A DNA stretch of 64,000 nucleotides from positions 1 through 64,000 of the forward strand of contig CALNXK010000168.1 of the NCBI GenBank assembly GCA_942486035.1, given 5' to 3'. Below the pieces are notes generated by a model. That model had not been told where the DNA came from, searched no databases, and saw only the letters and a list, made by a program, of their open reading frames with translations. The stretch comes from Porites lobata (taxonomy: Eukaryota; Cnidaria; Anthozoa; Scleractinia; Poritidae). The position numbers and the translations under genes are program-made. Below are positions 46,144 to 57,929 of the stretch, piece by piece; the first letter of the stretch is position 1, and every line of letters starts with the position of its first letter.

Positions 46144-49100
46144 TCAATCTATGTCCACAGGGGGAAGATGCACGGAAATTCCTGACGCGATCACAGGTTC
46201 TAATGTGACTGCGAGTCCGGGATCAGACAGAGAATGTCTCGAACTCTTGGCTGTGAAACTACCCTTGACAAGCTGTCCTCGCTGTCTCTTGTCCGTGCTC
46301 AAGGGCGGCGTCTGCGATCCAAGCTGCACAGCAGTACCCGATGCTAACAAACTAAGTTCTCCAACAGACTGAAAGAATGACAGAATTTGTTATTGACACT
46401 TGTAGACTGCACAAACAAAGGAAACATCAAGAACCTACGTTTGTTCTACGCCACAATTCTTTTCTTTTTGGTAAAGGAAGCATTCGCTGCGGGCAAAATA
46501 GGTCCATCTCGAAGCTCGAATAGAAGATAAAAAAAACTCTGCCAACTGGGGACACTGAAATAAAACTAATTCAAAAATAACAATACAATACACAATCCGA
46601 AAGAAACTAGCCTAAATAAACATTGTTAACTATAAAACTAACCTAGATGGACAGCACTGTCCTCTACCCACAGGGTATAAGTGACCCGCAATTTCAAATA
46701 CTCTGCGTACTTACATTGCTTCGTTGTGACCTGTGTAGCTTAGCCCTTGGCCGTCTGACTTCACTGCTGGAACTTCTGTTATTATTCAAAGTTTGCGGTG
46801 GCATTGGCGGCTTGGCGCTGACAGGACTAAACGTTAAATTATGTCTGGTAAATCCCTTAATTCCAGTCGTGGATTCTGGCAGGCGGGACCCAGACCCGTT
46901 CCGACCCGCGGATGACAATCTGGCAAACTGTGCGGCCGAAGAGGTGTGAGGAGAAATTGTAGGTTGATCAAGCTGCGGGGGCTCGACGGTTGATACAGGA
47001 ACATGGCGCGAATGATCAAGGGTGTTGATTCCAGCTCCACTTGATCTGGAGTAAAAATAGATTTTCCAAAATTAGATTTTTTGAATTAGACTGTCCTAGG
47101 ATGTCACTGCCCTCTACCCTAACGCATTTTTATTTGATGAACGCGCGAACTGCCGTATGTATCAAAGCACGTTTGGTAGTCTGGTACTTTGTTGTACCGT
47201 GGTAACAAGAGGTTCCAAGCCACAATGACACCAATTTTCTTTCCCATACTTCTGCTTGACCGAATCTGAAGCTTTTAACGTACCCCAAACACGAATTATA
47301 CAGGTAACTACACTGACAGGGCCCATCCACAACAGAGTTCAATACAGATGTGTACGTTTAGGATATGTCTGTAACAGTACAGATATGCCAACAAGCGAGT
47401 CAACTAATTGTTTAGGTTCTTGTACCAAGCCAAATTCGAACAAATAAACCGGCATTCTCGGCCCGATAAAGTCCTCCATTTCCTCCTCTTGTTATGACGT
47501 TAAGAAAGCGAACACTCTAATCTTTGATTCTGGAAAAAACCAGCCGGACTCACCTTGTCTTACTGCTATTTGTGGCCAACAGTCCTGACCCGCTGAGCGT
47601 AAAACTACTTGGTAAACTTTTCTCTGAATTGTTTCTATCAGTGAGAGCCTTTAATCTCTGCCCAGACTTTTTATTACCAGCCCCGCCTAAGCCATGATTG
47701 CCGATTACACCAGAAGTGAGACGGCCAATACCAGGGACCTCTCTGGACCTTCCATTGGTAGCTGTGGCAGCGATTACTGATCCAACATAAGAACCTTCTA
47801 CAGGGCACTGAGAATGGTTTGTGAGCCAATTATCTATACAGCTAATGTGGAAGGGATGCTGGCACGGAAGAGTTCTTATGCACTGTCTGGCCTGGAATCC
47901 TTGTAAACACACACCGCAGGTGCTGCCATCTGTAACAAGTCTGTGTCTGTCTTGCAACACTTGAGTTGGTAGATTGAAGATTATATTGGCAGGAAGTCCT
48001 TGCTGGTCAGTTACTTGTCTGTGGTTGGAGGAAGAGTATACCAGCATGCAATGAGAATTACACATCATGTCAACGAACGTGAAACATTAACTCTCGTTTA
48101 CTCAATTAACCATAACGCTTAAAACACATAGCGCTCCAACCTGAGAAAACAGCCCGCGACATTTCGCGACGCCGCCAATACTTTTACCGCAAAATGACGT
48201 CACTTCTGATTTCTGGCGTCATTTCGCGGGAAACCAGTGGTGGTGTCACGAAATGTCGGCTGTTTTAAATGAGCTCGAGTCAGGGACAAGTTTCTGTACA
48301 CAGGGGCACCCAACGAGAATATAGTTCAAAACCACTTAAACATGGCATTGTTAAACGTATTTTGGTATTTAAACGGTAGATATAGGCATATTTTTATCCC
48401 CTAAAAATTTTTCATCTGTTCGGATTTCCTAGCTGAAAGTCTAGTGATCCGAAAATTATAGAGATCAAAACTTACCTTTTCGAAAATTTCAGCCAGAAAA
48501 AAGGCTCCCGAAAATTCTAGGTGACCTTTTTAGGGTAAAAATCCGTTAAAAATAGGCAATTATACCATTTTTTAGATGTTCGAAAATCCTAGGAGAAGCA
48601 GGCAAGGAAGAAATTTCCGAAAATTCTAGTTCTCAAATCGTCTTCCGAACAGATATTTTTCCGAAAATTGTCGTCGGGTAACCCTGTGTACACTGTATGT
48701 GCTTGTGCTTCGGGCAAAATTTTCCCCGCAACGTACGGCACTATGTTCGCAAAACACATGGCGTCTTGAGTACGGTTGAGCATCAAGTTTCAGAAACAGA
48801 ACGGATTGTTAAACTTTGCCTTGGAGTGTCAATTTTACCTGTTGATTATTAATACCTTTTGAATGAAAATTTGAACCTTTGGGAATCCTTAAGGAAATAA
48901 TATAACAGTAGTCGTAATTATTTCTCGAGCCTAATTCACCTGTCAAGTTGAAGCAGTAGTTCATAATCGCCATCAGATATGTCTCGGTTCTGTAAATCGT
49001 TTATGACAGCATTTGGCAATGGAGTAATTCTTTGTGCTGCCCGCCAGCGCTCACTTAGTTTCTGCCAAATAAGAAAGATTAATCAGCAGTTCGTTAACAT

Positions 49101-52100
49101 TTTTAAACTTGCATTCAATCAATAATCTTGACCTATTCGTAAAACTCAGTATCGCTGATAAATTTAACAAAGCAAATGTATTCTCAGGTTCTCAGAATAA
49201 ACAGAAACGGAGTTTTTCAGGCACTCCCCCGGCGAAAAAGTGGACGTGAGATTGTAAGCACACTCTTGAAATCAAGAAGAAGCCTGCAGGAAGCAATAGA
49301 TTATAGCCTGTTCGAGGCGTTCAGATACAGTTCATGAAGTGGGACAGTATGGAAGAGAAAAACTATTTTATCCTTTCTGTTACGTAATATTAACCGTTTC
49401 AAGGCTTTTCCAAGTTGTGGCGAGGTCATTTGTCACTCTAACGTGAACGAAATCGCATGGTGTTACCATTCAAATTAAACCTCTTTGACAAAACCTCTGT
49501 TAAGTACTATTTATTTCTAAGGATTTACCAAAAGAAGTCATTCACTTTTGAGGTGAATTTTTATTTTGCCTGCTTTTAGTCTGAGTGAAAGGGTTTCCAA
49601 AAAAAATGTCTATGATTCGCCTCATGTAAGGGAATTCAGATTCCGGAATCCAAGAAATTTTTGCTTGTGTAATCCAGAATCTGGGAAAATTTGCTTGTGG
49701 AATCCTGGGCTTTGGAATCCGGAATACAGCTCAAGAAATCCGCCATCCCACTATTGATGGGAATCCGGAATCCAAGTTCCAAGTTCCAGTGCCTGGAATC
49801 CGGAATCCACGCCGTGCGGAATCCAGAATCCAAGTCTGTCTTGGATTCCCTTCCACGGGGCGATATAATTATGAATGCCTTACTTGTCGAAACTGAAAGG
49901 AATGCTGGGTGTGGGTATCTGTGGCAAAACATGCATGGCAGAGATGGTAATCTGAACAAACAACACATCTGAGGAAAGAAGAAGCACATGATTTACATTG
50001 AAAGGCATTCTAAATTAAGCAAGTCAAGGAGAATGGTATCCTAAACTGTGATATTTTGAACTGCCGTGCAAGCCATGAGTGTGGCTGCTGTGGCAGGGTG
50101 TCATGGACACTCAGATACTAGAGTTTGGTTTTTAAGTAATGGTCTAGAGAAGAAGGAAAGGACCAAAACGCAGTGAACACGTCGGAATGCAAAAACATGC
50201 TAACTTTACTATTGTCTCTACTAAGGTTCTGATTGGTTTAAACATCAAATTTTACGAAGTCTTCGCAAAGCAGCATGTATCTCGTCTGAGTCTAATTAAC
50301 ACAGAAATCGTATGTGCGGATCATGTAAAATTGTGAACATTTCTCTTGTGATTGGTCGAAATGTTTTAACACAAAAATACACCCTTTAAAAGTGGAGTTT
50401 AAATACATTTTCTTTCGTAAACAGCTTTTTTGTAGATTTATGCATTCTCTGCGTAAAAATGAAAACATTTCTATGTGAGGAAAGCGTATTGCGCCACAAC
50501 AAAAGAAATTGCTTCCCTTCTTACCTGGATCATTACTTAACTGTTAACTTGTAAGTGAACCTAATTAAGTTCATAGATTTAAAGAACAGAAAACAGGGAA
50601 CACAGGTCACGAACTTTTGAAACTAATCCTTTCCACCCCCCACAACACCCTCTTCTTGTCATCACGGGGGATTGTTGTCTTCTGTAGCAATCTGACTACT
50701 TTTCATAGAGCCAAAAAAATTACTCTAATTCTTGATTTGCGAGTTAAACCTGGTGATCCTTGATAACCCTGACAGACACGATAGATAATAAAGTATGATT
50801 TTTGTGATCCTAAATATCTTTAACAATAGTGTGATAAGTGTAATATTATATAGCATGTATGTTGAGAAACTCATAATCCAGTGGAAATCTCTGTTATAGA
50901 TAATTTATGTACCCTTATGTGTAAGTTGTCTAATATCGGCATTTCTCAGATTAAAACAAAATTAACATACACTAAAGTGCATACAATGTTATGATTAAAC
51001 AGTGGCCAAACAATATCAGTCATATAGGAAATTATAGGGCCCAGGTGGACATGAAACAAAAGAGGCCACTTTCACCTACAGTGTGTGTATGGCATACCAG
51101 TTGTGTTCACAATTTCTTACCTATAACATTTTCCTGCAATAGGACACACTCTACATTTTTTGCAAGTAGCCCCTAGGTGAAGATCTTGTCTTTCTGCTCT
51201 TGTTTTGCGCCGGGATGACTTGTGAAATTCGTCCATCAATTCCTTTTAAAAAGTATTTAATCTTTTGAGTAAGTGACCAGGAATCTTACTGTGAATTTTT
51301 CAAGGTGTGGTGTGAGGAGTAGGGCATTAACTAACTTAACAATACATAACTTTGGCAATATACACAAACAACGACAAGTGAAAGATAAATGACTCCACGT
51401 ATTATCACATTTAAAAATCTGAGAAAAGCTCCTAACCATCCAGAGGCATTTTTTTTCTAATTTGCCCCATCATCAAGTTATTTTAAATGTTGTTTATTTG
51501 AGCTAAGGGAAACTAAATTGTGCAGTACCGTTATTTTTTATTTTTTATTCTATTTATTGACCGTACAGTTTTACCAACACAATGATGTTAAACCACTAAT
51601 TGTGACTTTTTTTACAATTTATGTGCTTAATTATACAAAAAACTAATTACATCACTCACAGTTGGGGATATAACAAAATATGAACCCATGATCTATGGAC
51701 CTACTTCATGGACCCATGGACTACCACTAGCTGTGGACCACCGCTAATTTTTAAAGATGAATTATAGCAGAGGTCTGAATGAATTTTAGGAACCTTCAAT
51801 TGGAAAAAACTTCTGTCAGTTTATATAATATATCAGGGCTATGGGTCTCTCACATTATACACCTGTTCAAATTTTCTTGAATTCCATATAAAATTGGGTT
51901 CGGTCAAGTCTGGTAGAGGTATGTGCCGCCCAACGGGGTCATGATTTTGAAGCTCCTGATTTAGAACAGGGTATCCATTTCAGAGGCGTTTTCTAGAGTG
52001 GGGTATAAAAAATTGTGGATCAAGGCTTGGCTTTATCTTCTGCTTAAAATTGTTGCTGATCATGAAGAAGCATTTATTTGATGTATAAGTCGAACAAATA

Positions 52101-55100
52101 AAGAAATATCTTTAAAAAAAACAGGGCTATTTCAATTTACAAACTTTCTAGAATGGACTTTAAAAAATTGGCCCATTTCTAGAACGGGGTATCAGTTTTA
52201 GGACGAATTCTAGAATGGGGTATAAAAAATTGGCCTATTTCTAGAAAGGGGTATCAATTTTAGGGGAAATTGTTTTTAGAACGGGTGCCAATTTGGAGTC
52301 CCGGGTGGCACATATCCACCCAAAAAATACCCAAGTGCCCCCCCCCCCCCGGTAACAACATTTGTGGTACAGAGACATTGTTTTGTGTTGTCATGTTGCA
52401 TACTCTCCTCAGACTTGCCTTCCCTTTATAGCCCATGGAAATGTTTATTCATCAGATTGGCAATCTTATTGAATCCTGCTTACCCTGATCAAGCACAAAA
52501 TGACCTGCAGATATATAACTGTCATGTCTGTGAAGTTTGACGTTAATGTTAGATGTCTGTATGACCAACCACATTGTTTGAGATTACGTATGCAGGTCAT
52601 TTTATGCTTATTGATCCCTAAGCAGGATTCAATAAGTTTGCTGCCGAGTGAACATTTCTATTAAGGGCAATCAAGGGAAGGCATGTTTGAGGAAGGTACT
52701 CATGCAATCATAAAATGCATTATTAAAATACCTCTTCCTCCCTAGTCTCCCATGCAGCCATTTTGGTGATGTCACGCAACGCGTCAACATAAATAAAAAG
52801 ACATGAGGAGACTACCTTCCTCCCTTCCCCTTTTTCTTCAAATATTATTAAAAATATTACTACTTCAGCAGACTAACCCAAATTCATTACATTGGTATGG
52901 AATTCAGGAAAAATTTGACCAAATTATCCTGATAATAATAATATATGATTTATAGACACAGATTCATCCATTTAAGGTTCTTAAAATTTGTTTAAACCTC
53001 TAGTAAAATTCATCTTCAAAAATTAGGGGTGGTCCGCATGGGTAGACCATGGACTTGGTCCTCGAAGGGTCCATGGAGTAGGTCCACAGGAGTGGTCCAT
53101 GGGCTGGAGGTCCATGTTTTGCATACGTCCCACTGCTGAAAGTATGATGCAGGGAAATCATTCAATTGCAAATCATTAATGGAGCAAATAATTCTTTTTT
53201 CTGGCTTACAAACCTGAAATGATCCAAAGTCGACCCTGCAGAGTGGACACTTAATGATGTTCTCACCAGTGGAACGTTGATGTTCTGCCCAAACCTTCAT
53301 ACATTTCACGTGGACATTGTTTCCACATCCATACCTGCATGCAAATTATTACAAGAAGAAAGTCATACATACAGTATATTCATTTGAAAGATAAAATAAT
53401 GGAAATATGCGCATATCTGAAGATGAACACAGTAGCTTGTAAATTTAAAACAACAAAATTTTGTTTCCTTTGGTACAGAATTTTTTAAATTTTTATTATT
53501 TCTCGGGAACATTCACACAAGTGTACAGTGTACATCTATATTTCAGTTTGTAACATCCTTGGTAATGTTCTGCAGTGTTTCATTAAAACCATTAATAAAA
53601 ATCTTGGGAAAGCTTTCGTACTCTTTGGCACCAGATGCAAGAGTAGCTGCTCTGTTTAAACCTCGATCAAGCAAACAATAGTGCCCAAAAGCTGTATGCT
53701 AAAACACACTGAAACCTACAGGGACTTTTGCATTTTTTTAAAAGTCAATACATGTATTTTAATTAATTAAAGGGTACACATTATCAATTCATTACTTGCA
53801 AAATGTGAGTGGTTCAGGTTGTTGCAAGAACTCTTCCTGGCAGATAGGACAAACATCTTCTGTTTCTATTTCTTTCTGTTTAAGTTTCTCCCTGCCATCA
53901 AAGATGATGAGGTCCTTCTCAGAGTCTTTTTTCTTTGCTGGGTGTGACCTTGCATGGCATCCTCTCATGACTTCATTAATCTCACGCTCCACCAGTGACA
54001 GTTGGAAAGTTACTAAAAATGTTTTAAAGACAGAATTAAACACACATATTAACCAATAAGCCGGTATTTGAATTCATCCTGAGGAACGACCAACCATCTC
54101 CAAATCTGCTCATCTGCCAGCAAATCTGTAGCAGACTGTGAACAGATCTGCCGGTTTTCTATACATGCAGGCATCTCTAAAAATTCCTTCTGGACACCTC
54201 ACTGTATTACTGATCATGACACCCCGATAACATGGAGAGCAGTGGTGCTACATCTGTACTCCGTAGCAAAAATATTTGACTGAAGTTAAATCTGGCTGGT
54301 TATTACAGACTCTAACCCTGTTATAATATTAAGGACATTATCTTGCAGTCCTGAGGGTGTTTGCAATAATCATTTATGGGATCTGACTGTAATAATGACT
54401 GCATGTATCTTGGACATCTAAAACATGCCACCATCTCTCTATACTGGTCTTTATTAATAAGCTAGTGGCCAGGGTACATAAAGTACTTCCCTCAGACCCA
54501 AATCAGCATAGTACAAAGTTGCAACCTACATGTATTGCAGGAAGTGATAATATTAGGAAGTAGTCATGTGTATATACATGCACGCAACAGTACAATAAGA
54601 TCAAACTCACTTGGATTTTCTTTGGGCACTCGAAATTTCTTAAGCAATACCCTATACATATAAAACAAACAACTGAATTAATATCATTATAAACCTCTAG
54701 ACCACTGCATGGGTGAGGGCAAGGGGAGGCTTAACCCATTGGCCCCCTGAAATCTGGACAAAAAAGGACTTTTAAAGCTAGTTGAGCTGTTTTCTGGTCA
54801 CTGCATGTTGCCATGTCTATAACTGAACATTTATCACTGTTATGGGTTTTAGGATGTTGCAAGAGAGATTAACCTTTCTTAATATCATAGGTGACGAATT
54901 ACTCCTTAATTTTGGCGCGAAATTTCAGCGCTAATTTGTAATTTCACATGTGAAATTACTAAATTGCCATGGCAACCTGCTGTACGTCTCCGTTTCAAGA
55001 TGGTGACGAAGTTTTAAAATGTCATGAATGAAGATGTCAGGGCACAAAAAGACGCTTTAGAAAACCTGAACACACAAGAGAACACCAAGAAGGATTCTAA

Positions 55101-57649
55101 CAGGTATTTTGCCGAAAAAGTCTGAAACATTCTGAACTTTATGAGCCAAATTTAAGGTCTAAACATTTGAGAGAGTGGAGTTCTCGATTGATACGATCCA
55201 GGATGAACATGTCAAAAATCTACGATTGCTAACGTTATTCGTCACCCATGATGTTAATAGGTAATCAAATGGTAATACATGAAATTAGGGAACAATTTCA
55301 CTTGCATTTTGTCCAAATCCTAATAATTTCCCCAAACGCGCATGAAATTATTCCCTAATTTCACTCATCACCAATTGATTACACATACTAATTTTTGCAG
55401 TTCACTTACCATAGGATATGAACACAGAGCTCTTTCTCCTTCATAAAAGTCTGGCATGTACAAGAGTGCTGGTCTCCTAAGAAGACCTAAGAACAGAAAA
55501 GTCATAGGTAGTTCAATCCATTTGTTATCATGTGAAGATAACTGTAACTTACTACAAATAATAATTAATTTAAGCCAAAGCTTATATCTTACTGAGTGAG
55601 GAAAATACATTATTTTTTTTGTATGATAGTTCAGTGTTAAAAGATGTAAAGATATATAGTCAATTTCTACAAAGCCTTAAGTTCTGGTAGTCAACTGACA
55701 TTCCCCAACAAACCAGCCAATCTCCCAGTCTTTTGGGAGCTGCCAGTTTTAACTTGCTCTCATGGAAAACTGACATGCATGAACAATTTTGAAAAGAAGC
55801 TAATGATAATTTTCAACTTTTGATAATTTTCGCAGTATTTCTGATAATTATCTTTATAATTTAATAATTCAAAATATTTCCCCGATTCTGATTGGCTAAA
55901 AGCACACGTATAATTCACCATAACCAGCTACTGATGACCATGATAGCATGAAGGTGGGCACCTGAGGGACTAAAAAATGGTGAGCGGCAAGAAAACTACA
56001 GGCATTTTCTTTCTAACCAAATGAATCTCCAAATTTTGACCTGCCTTTTTGAAAATGTCCAGATTTTCTGTTCCTGTGGGTTGACAGGCCTGCCCCTGGA
56101 GGGGATGGGGAGCATTGGATGACTCTGGCCTAAGCGGCTGCAAAGGAGACTACTAAGGGAAAGTTCATTTGATATGACAAGGGGGGGATGAAGATATTGA
56201 AACTCAAGCTTGAAATTTTAGCAGCCCCCCTCGCTAGCGGTTCAATTTTTAGAGCCCCCCTCCTTGGTAGTTGAAAAAATTTCAGCCCCCCCTCTCCTCC
56301 TTCAATTCCCTTTCCCCTGAAAAAAAGATCGTTAGACTGTATTTTATACTATGACAAACTTGAGATACAGTTGTGATACAATTTTCTAAAGCAGTTTTGG
56401 GATGAAGAGATATAACAAATTTTGTTATATCTGTAAACCACGTGATATAGCTGAGTTGCACAGGTCATTAAATTGTTGAGTTGAAAACCATCCGATCTGT
56501 ATGATGATGTCATGTGTTGGTTTTGAAGTATACAAATTTTCGGAGTCCCCCCTTCTAGCGCAACAATTTTTTTAGAGCCCCCCCTTCGGGTGTCTAAAAA
56601 TTTTCGGAGCCCCCCCTCAATATCTTCATCCCCCCCTTGTCATATTAAATGAACTTTCCTTAAGGGTTTCAAAATGTTTTGAAGAAGGCGGCCGACTCCG
56701 GGCGGCTGTGACAATCAAGGGGCAGCAAGGCCCCTGAAGCTATGTAGAGGGGTCTGAGTAGCCGGCGACGTACAATCAAGCAGCCGGCAGACACATTGGC
56801 GGTTTTTACAACTTGGGTGCTTACCATTTTGACAGAAAAATCCGGCTGGGGTGTTGAAAGCTTAATGGTAAGCAATTTACCAGTTTACCGTAGAAATGCC
56901 ACATCTGTTACGGTTTGAATCCAAAACAGGGCGAATTTGTATAGCATGAGTCTGGATCCGAGAAGGAACCGAGAAATTAGTTAATGGTAAGCAACATTCC
57001 GTTTGGTTCGTACTAACCAGAATGAAAGGACTACTTCAAAACGTACTCCTCAATTTTCGGTAAGAATTCCCGAAAAGTGACCTTACCATTTAATTTCCAT
57101 CCGGAATTTCCGAAATTTTCTGTCAAAATGGTAAGCACCCCTTATCTATCATTTCGCACGCCTTTTCACCAGTGACATGTCATAGTCAAATGTCACATGT
57201 CCATGGGACTTCACTTCGACATCACTGCCCGAGGACAAAAAGTCAATGTCTCCAGCGACAAGCAGGTTGGTGGCATATGAGAACCCTCCCTCCATCTAGA
57301 TTTTAGCTGATTAATTTCCTGGCTGACTGACTACAGTTTCATTATGAAACTGTACACATGTTAGGCCATGTTTAACTTAAGCTCTGTTAATTCAAAGAAA
57401 TTCAGAATACGTAGAAGCAAAAGGAGAAATGCAGTTGCTAGAGAATGTTCTCTGTGAACAATTAATTTAGTAAAAATAATTAAATTTACGAAAACAAACC
57501 TTTAATTTGCGATCCGAACCATCTTCCTTCAAAAGAAATCCCGTTGGTCCCGTCTCGCGTAGAAGATAAATTCTTGCTTGGATCGCTTCATCGATCCTGC
57601 TCGCGACAACATCAGGACAAACTCGTCTCCAAGGAACTCGACGTGCCAT
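46144..57649 (-). CDS. ZSWIM2: E3 ubiquitin ligase ZSWIM2, complete
   Basis: Eleven exons in transcript order: 57649-57500, 55486-55410, 54651-54611, 54012-53796, 53334-53214, 51242-51121, 49968-49884, 49061-48940, 48018-47554, 47045-46715, 46368-46144 (stop TGA). All GT-AG, phases agree, 651 residues; the human protein is similar (about 630). The N-terminus IYLLRETGPTGFLLKED is a family hallmark. SWIM: C59-x-C61-x9-C71-x-H73. First RING: C144, C147, C161, C165, H170, C173, C191, C194. ZZ finger: C229, C232, C241, C244 or C247, C253, C256, H262, H265. Second RING: C346, C349, C364, H366, H369, C372, C383, with Glu386 where an eighth Cys would sit. The tail is Ser/Pro/Arg-rich. In mammals it is a testis-enriched ligase linked to death-receptor apoptosis (family knowledge). 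It is divergent with FAM221A, 280 bp apart. Confidence 0.95.
49618..49863. mobile_element. GGAATCCGG-repeat MITE, copy 2
   Basis: Same end types and body as 8278-8492 (GGAATCCGGAATC runs, ACAGCTCAAG, right end GGGGCGA). TATGATT / TATAATT flank it. It ends only about 20 bases from the splice donor of ZSWIM2 exon 49884-49968. Confidence 0.7.
51900..52350. repeat. Dispersed repeat with TCTAGAAYGGGGTATC words
   Basis: At least four spaced copies of TCTAGAAYGGGGTAT-like sequence, each followed by AAAAAATTGG or similar, ending in a C-run at about 52340-52350. In a ZSWIM2 intron. Confidence 0.6.
56158..56659. mobile_element. Inverted-repeat element, about 500 bp, CCCCCC-rich
   Basis: Ends of about 40 bp are inverted: GTTCATTTGATATGACAAGG followed by a G-run and ATGAAGATATTGA, mirrored at 56618-56659. 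Just inside, both halves carry AGCCCCCC words. In the first ZSWIM2 intron. Confidence 0.75.
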
Positions 57650-57929
57650 GTCAGAGTTATTCAGTCAATCATTTTTTCGATAATAAACAAAATATATTGT
57701 GAAAACACTTCTTTTCTTTCTGGCGTTTGAATTTGCATTATTGTTTTGCCTCAGTCACGCTTGCCTGGCAACGATGTGTCCGGGAAGAGCTGGAACTAGT
57801 GAATGAGGAAGACTGGGACAGAAAAGGACATTTCGATACCTTTACATGACCAGATAATTCGTTGTTTTGGATACGAAAAAAGGTGTTATGGTCTTTTCGC
57901 CACATGTTGGTCTTGATTTTGTAGCAAAT
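57650..57929. promoter_or_regulatory. Bidirectional promoter region ZSWIM2 / FAM221A
   Basis: 280 bases separate the two start codons, too little for independent distant promoters. No TATA box stands out at a sensible distance on either side. It contains an RFX-type X-box at 57760-57772. Confidence 0.75.
57760..57772. promoter_or_regulatory. RFX X-box motif
   Basis: CTTGCC-T-GGCAAC is a palindrome with a one-base spacer. Against the RFX consensus GYNRCC N(0-3) RGYAAC it matches 11 of 12 positions. It lies 111 bases from the ZSWIM2 ATG and 158 from the FAM221A ATG. X-boxes in short promoters mark genes switched on during ciliogenesis in animals. Confidence 0.7.

Noticed and set aside
45708..46208. 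166-codon plus ORF
   Set aside because: It overlaps the antisense of the ZSWIM2 last exon and 3' UTR, shows no domain, and has no supporting splice context.
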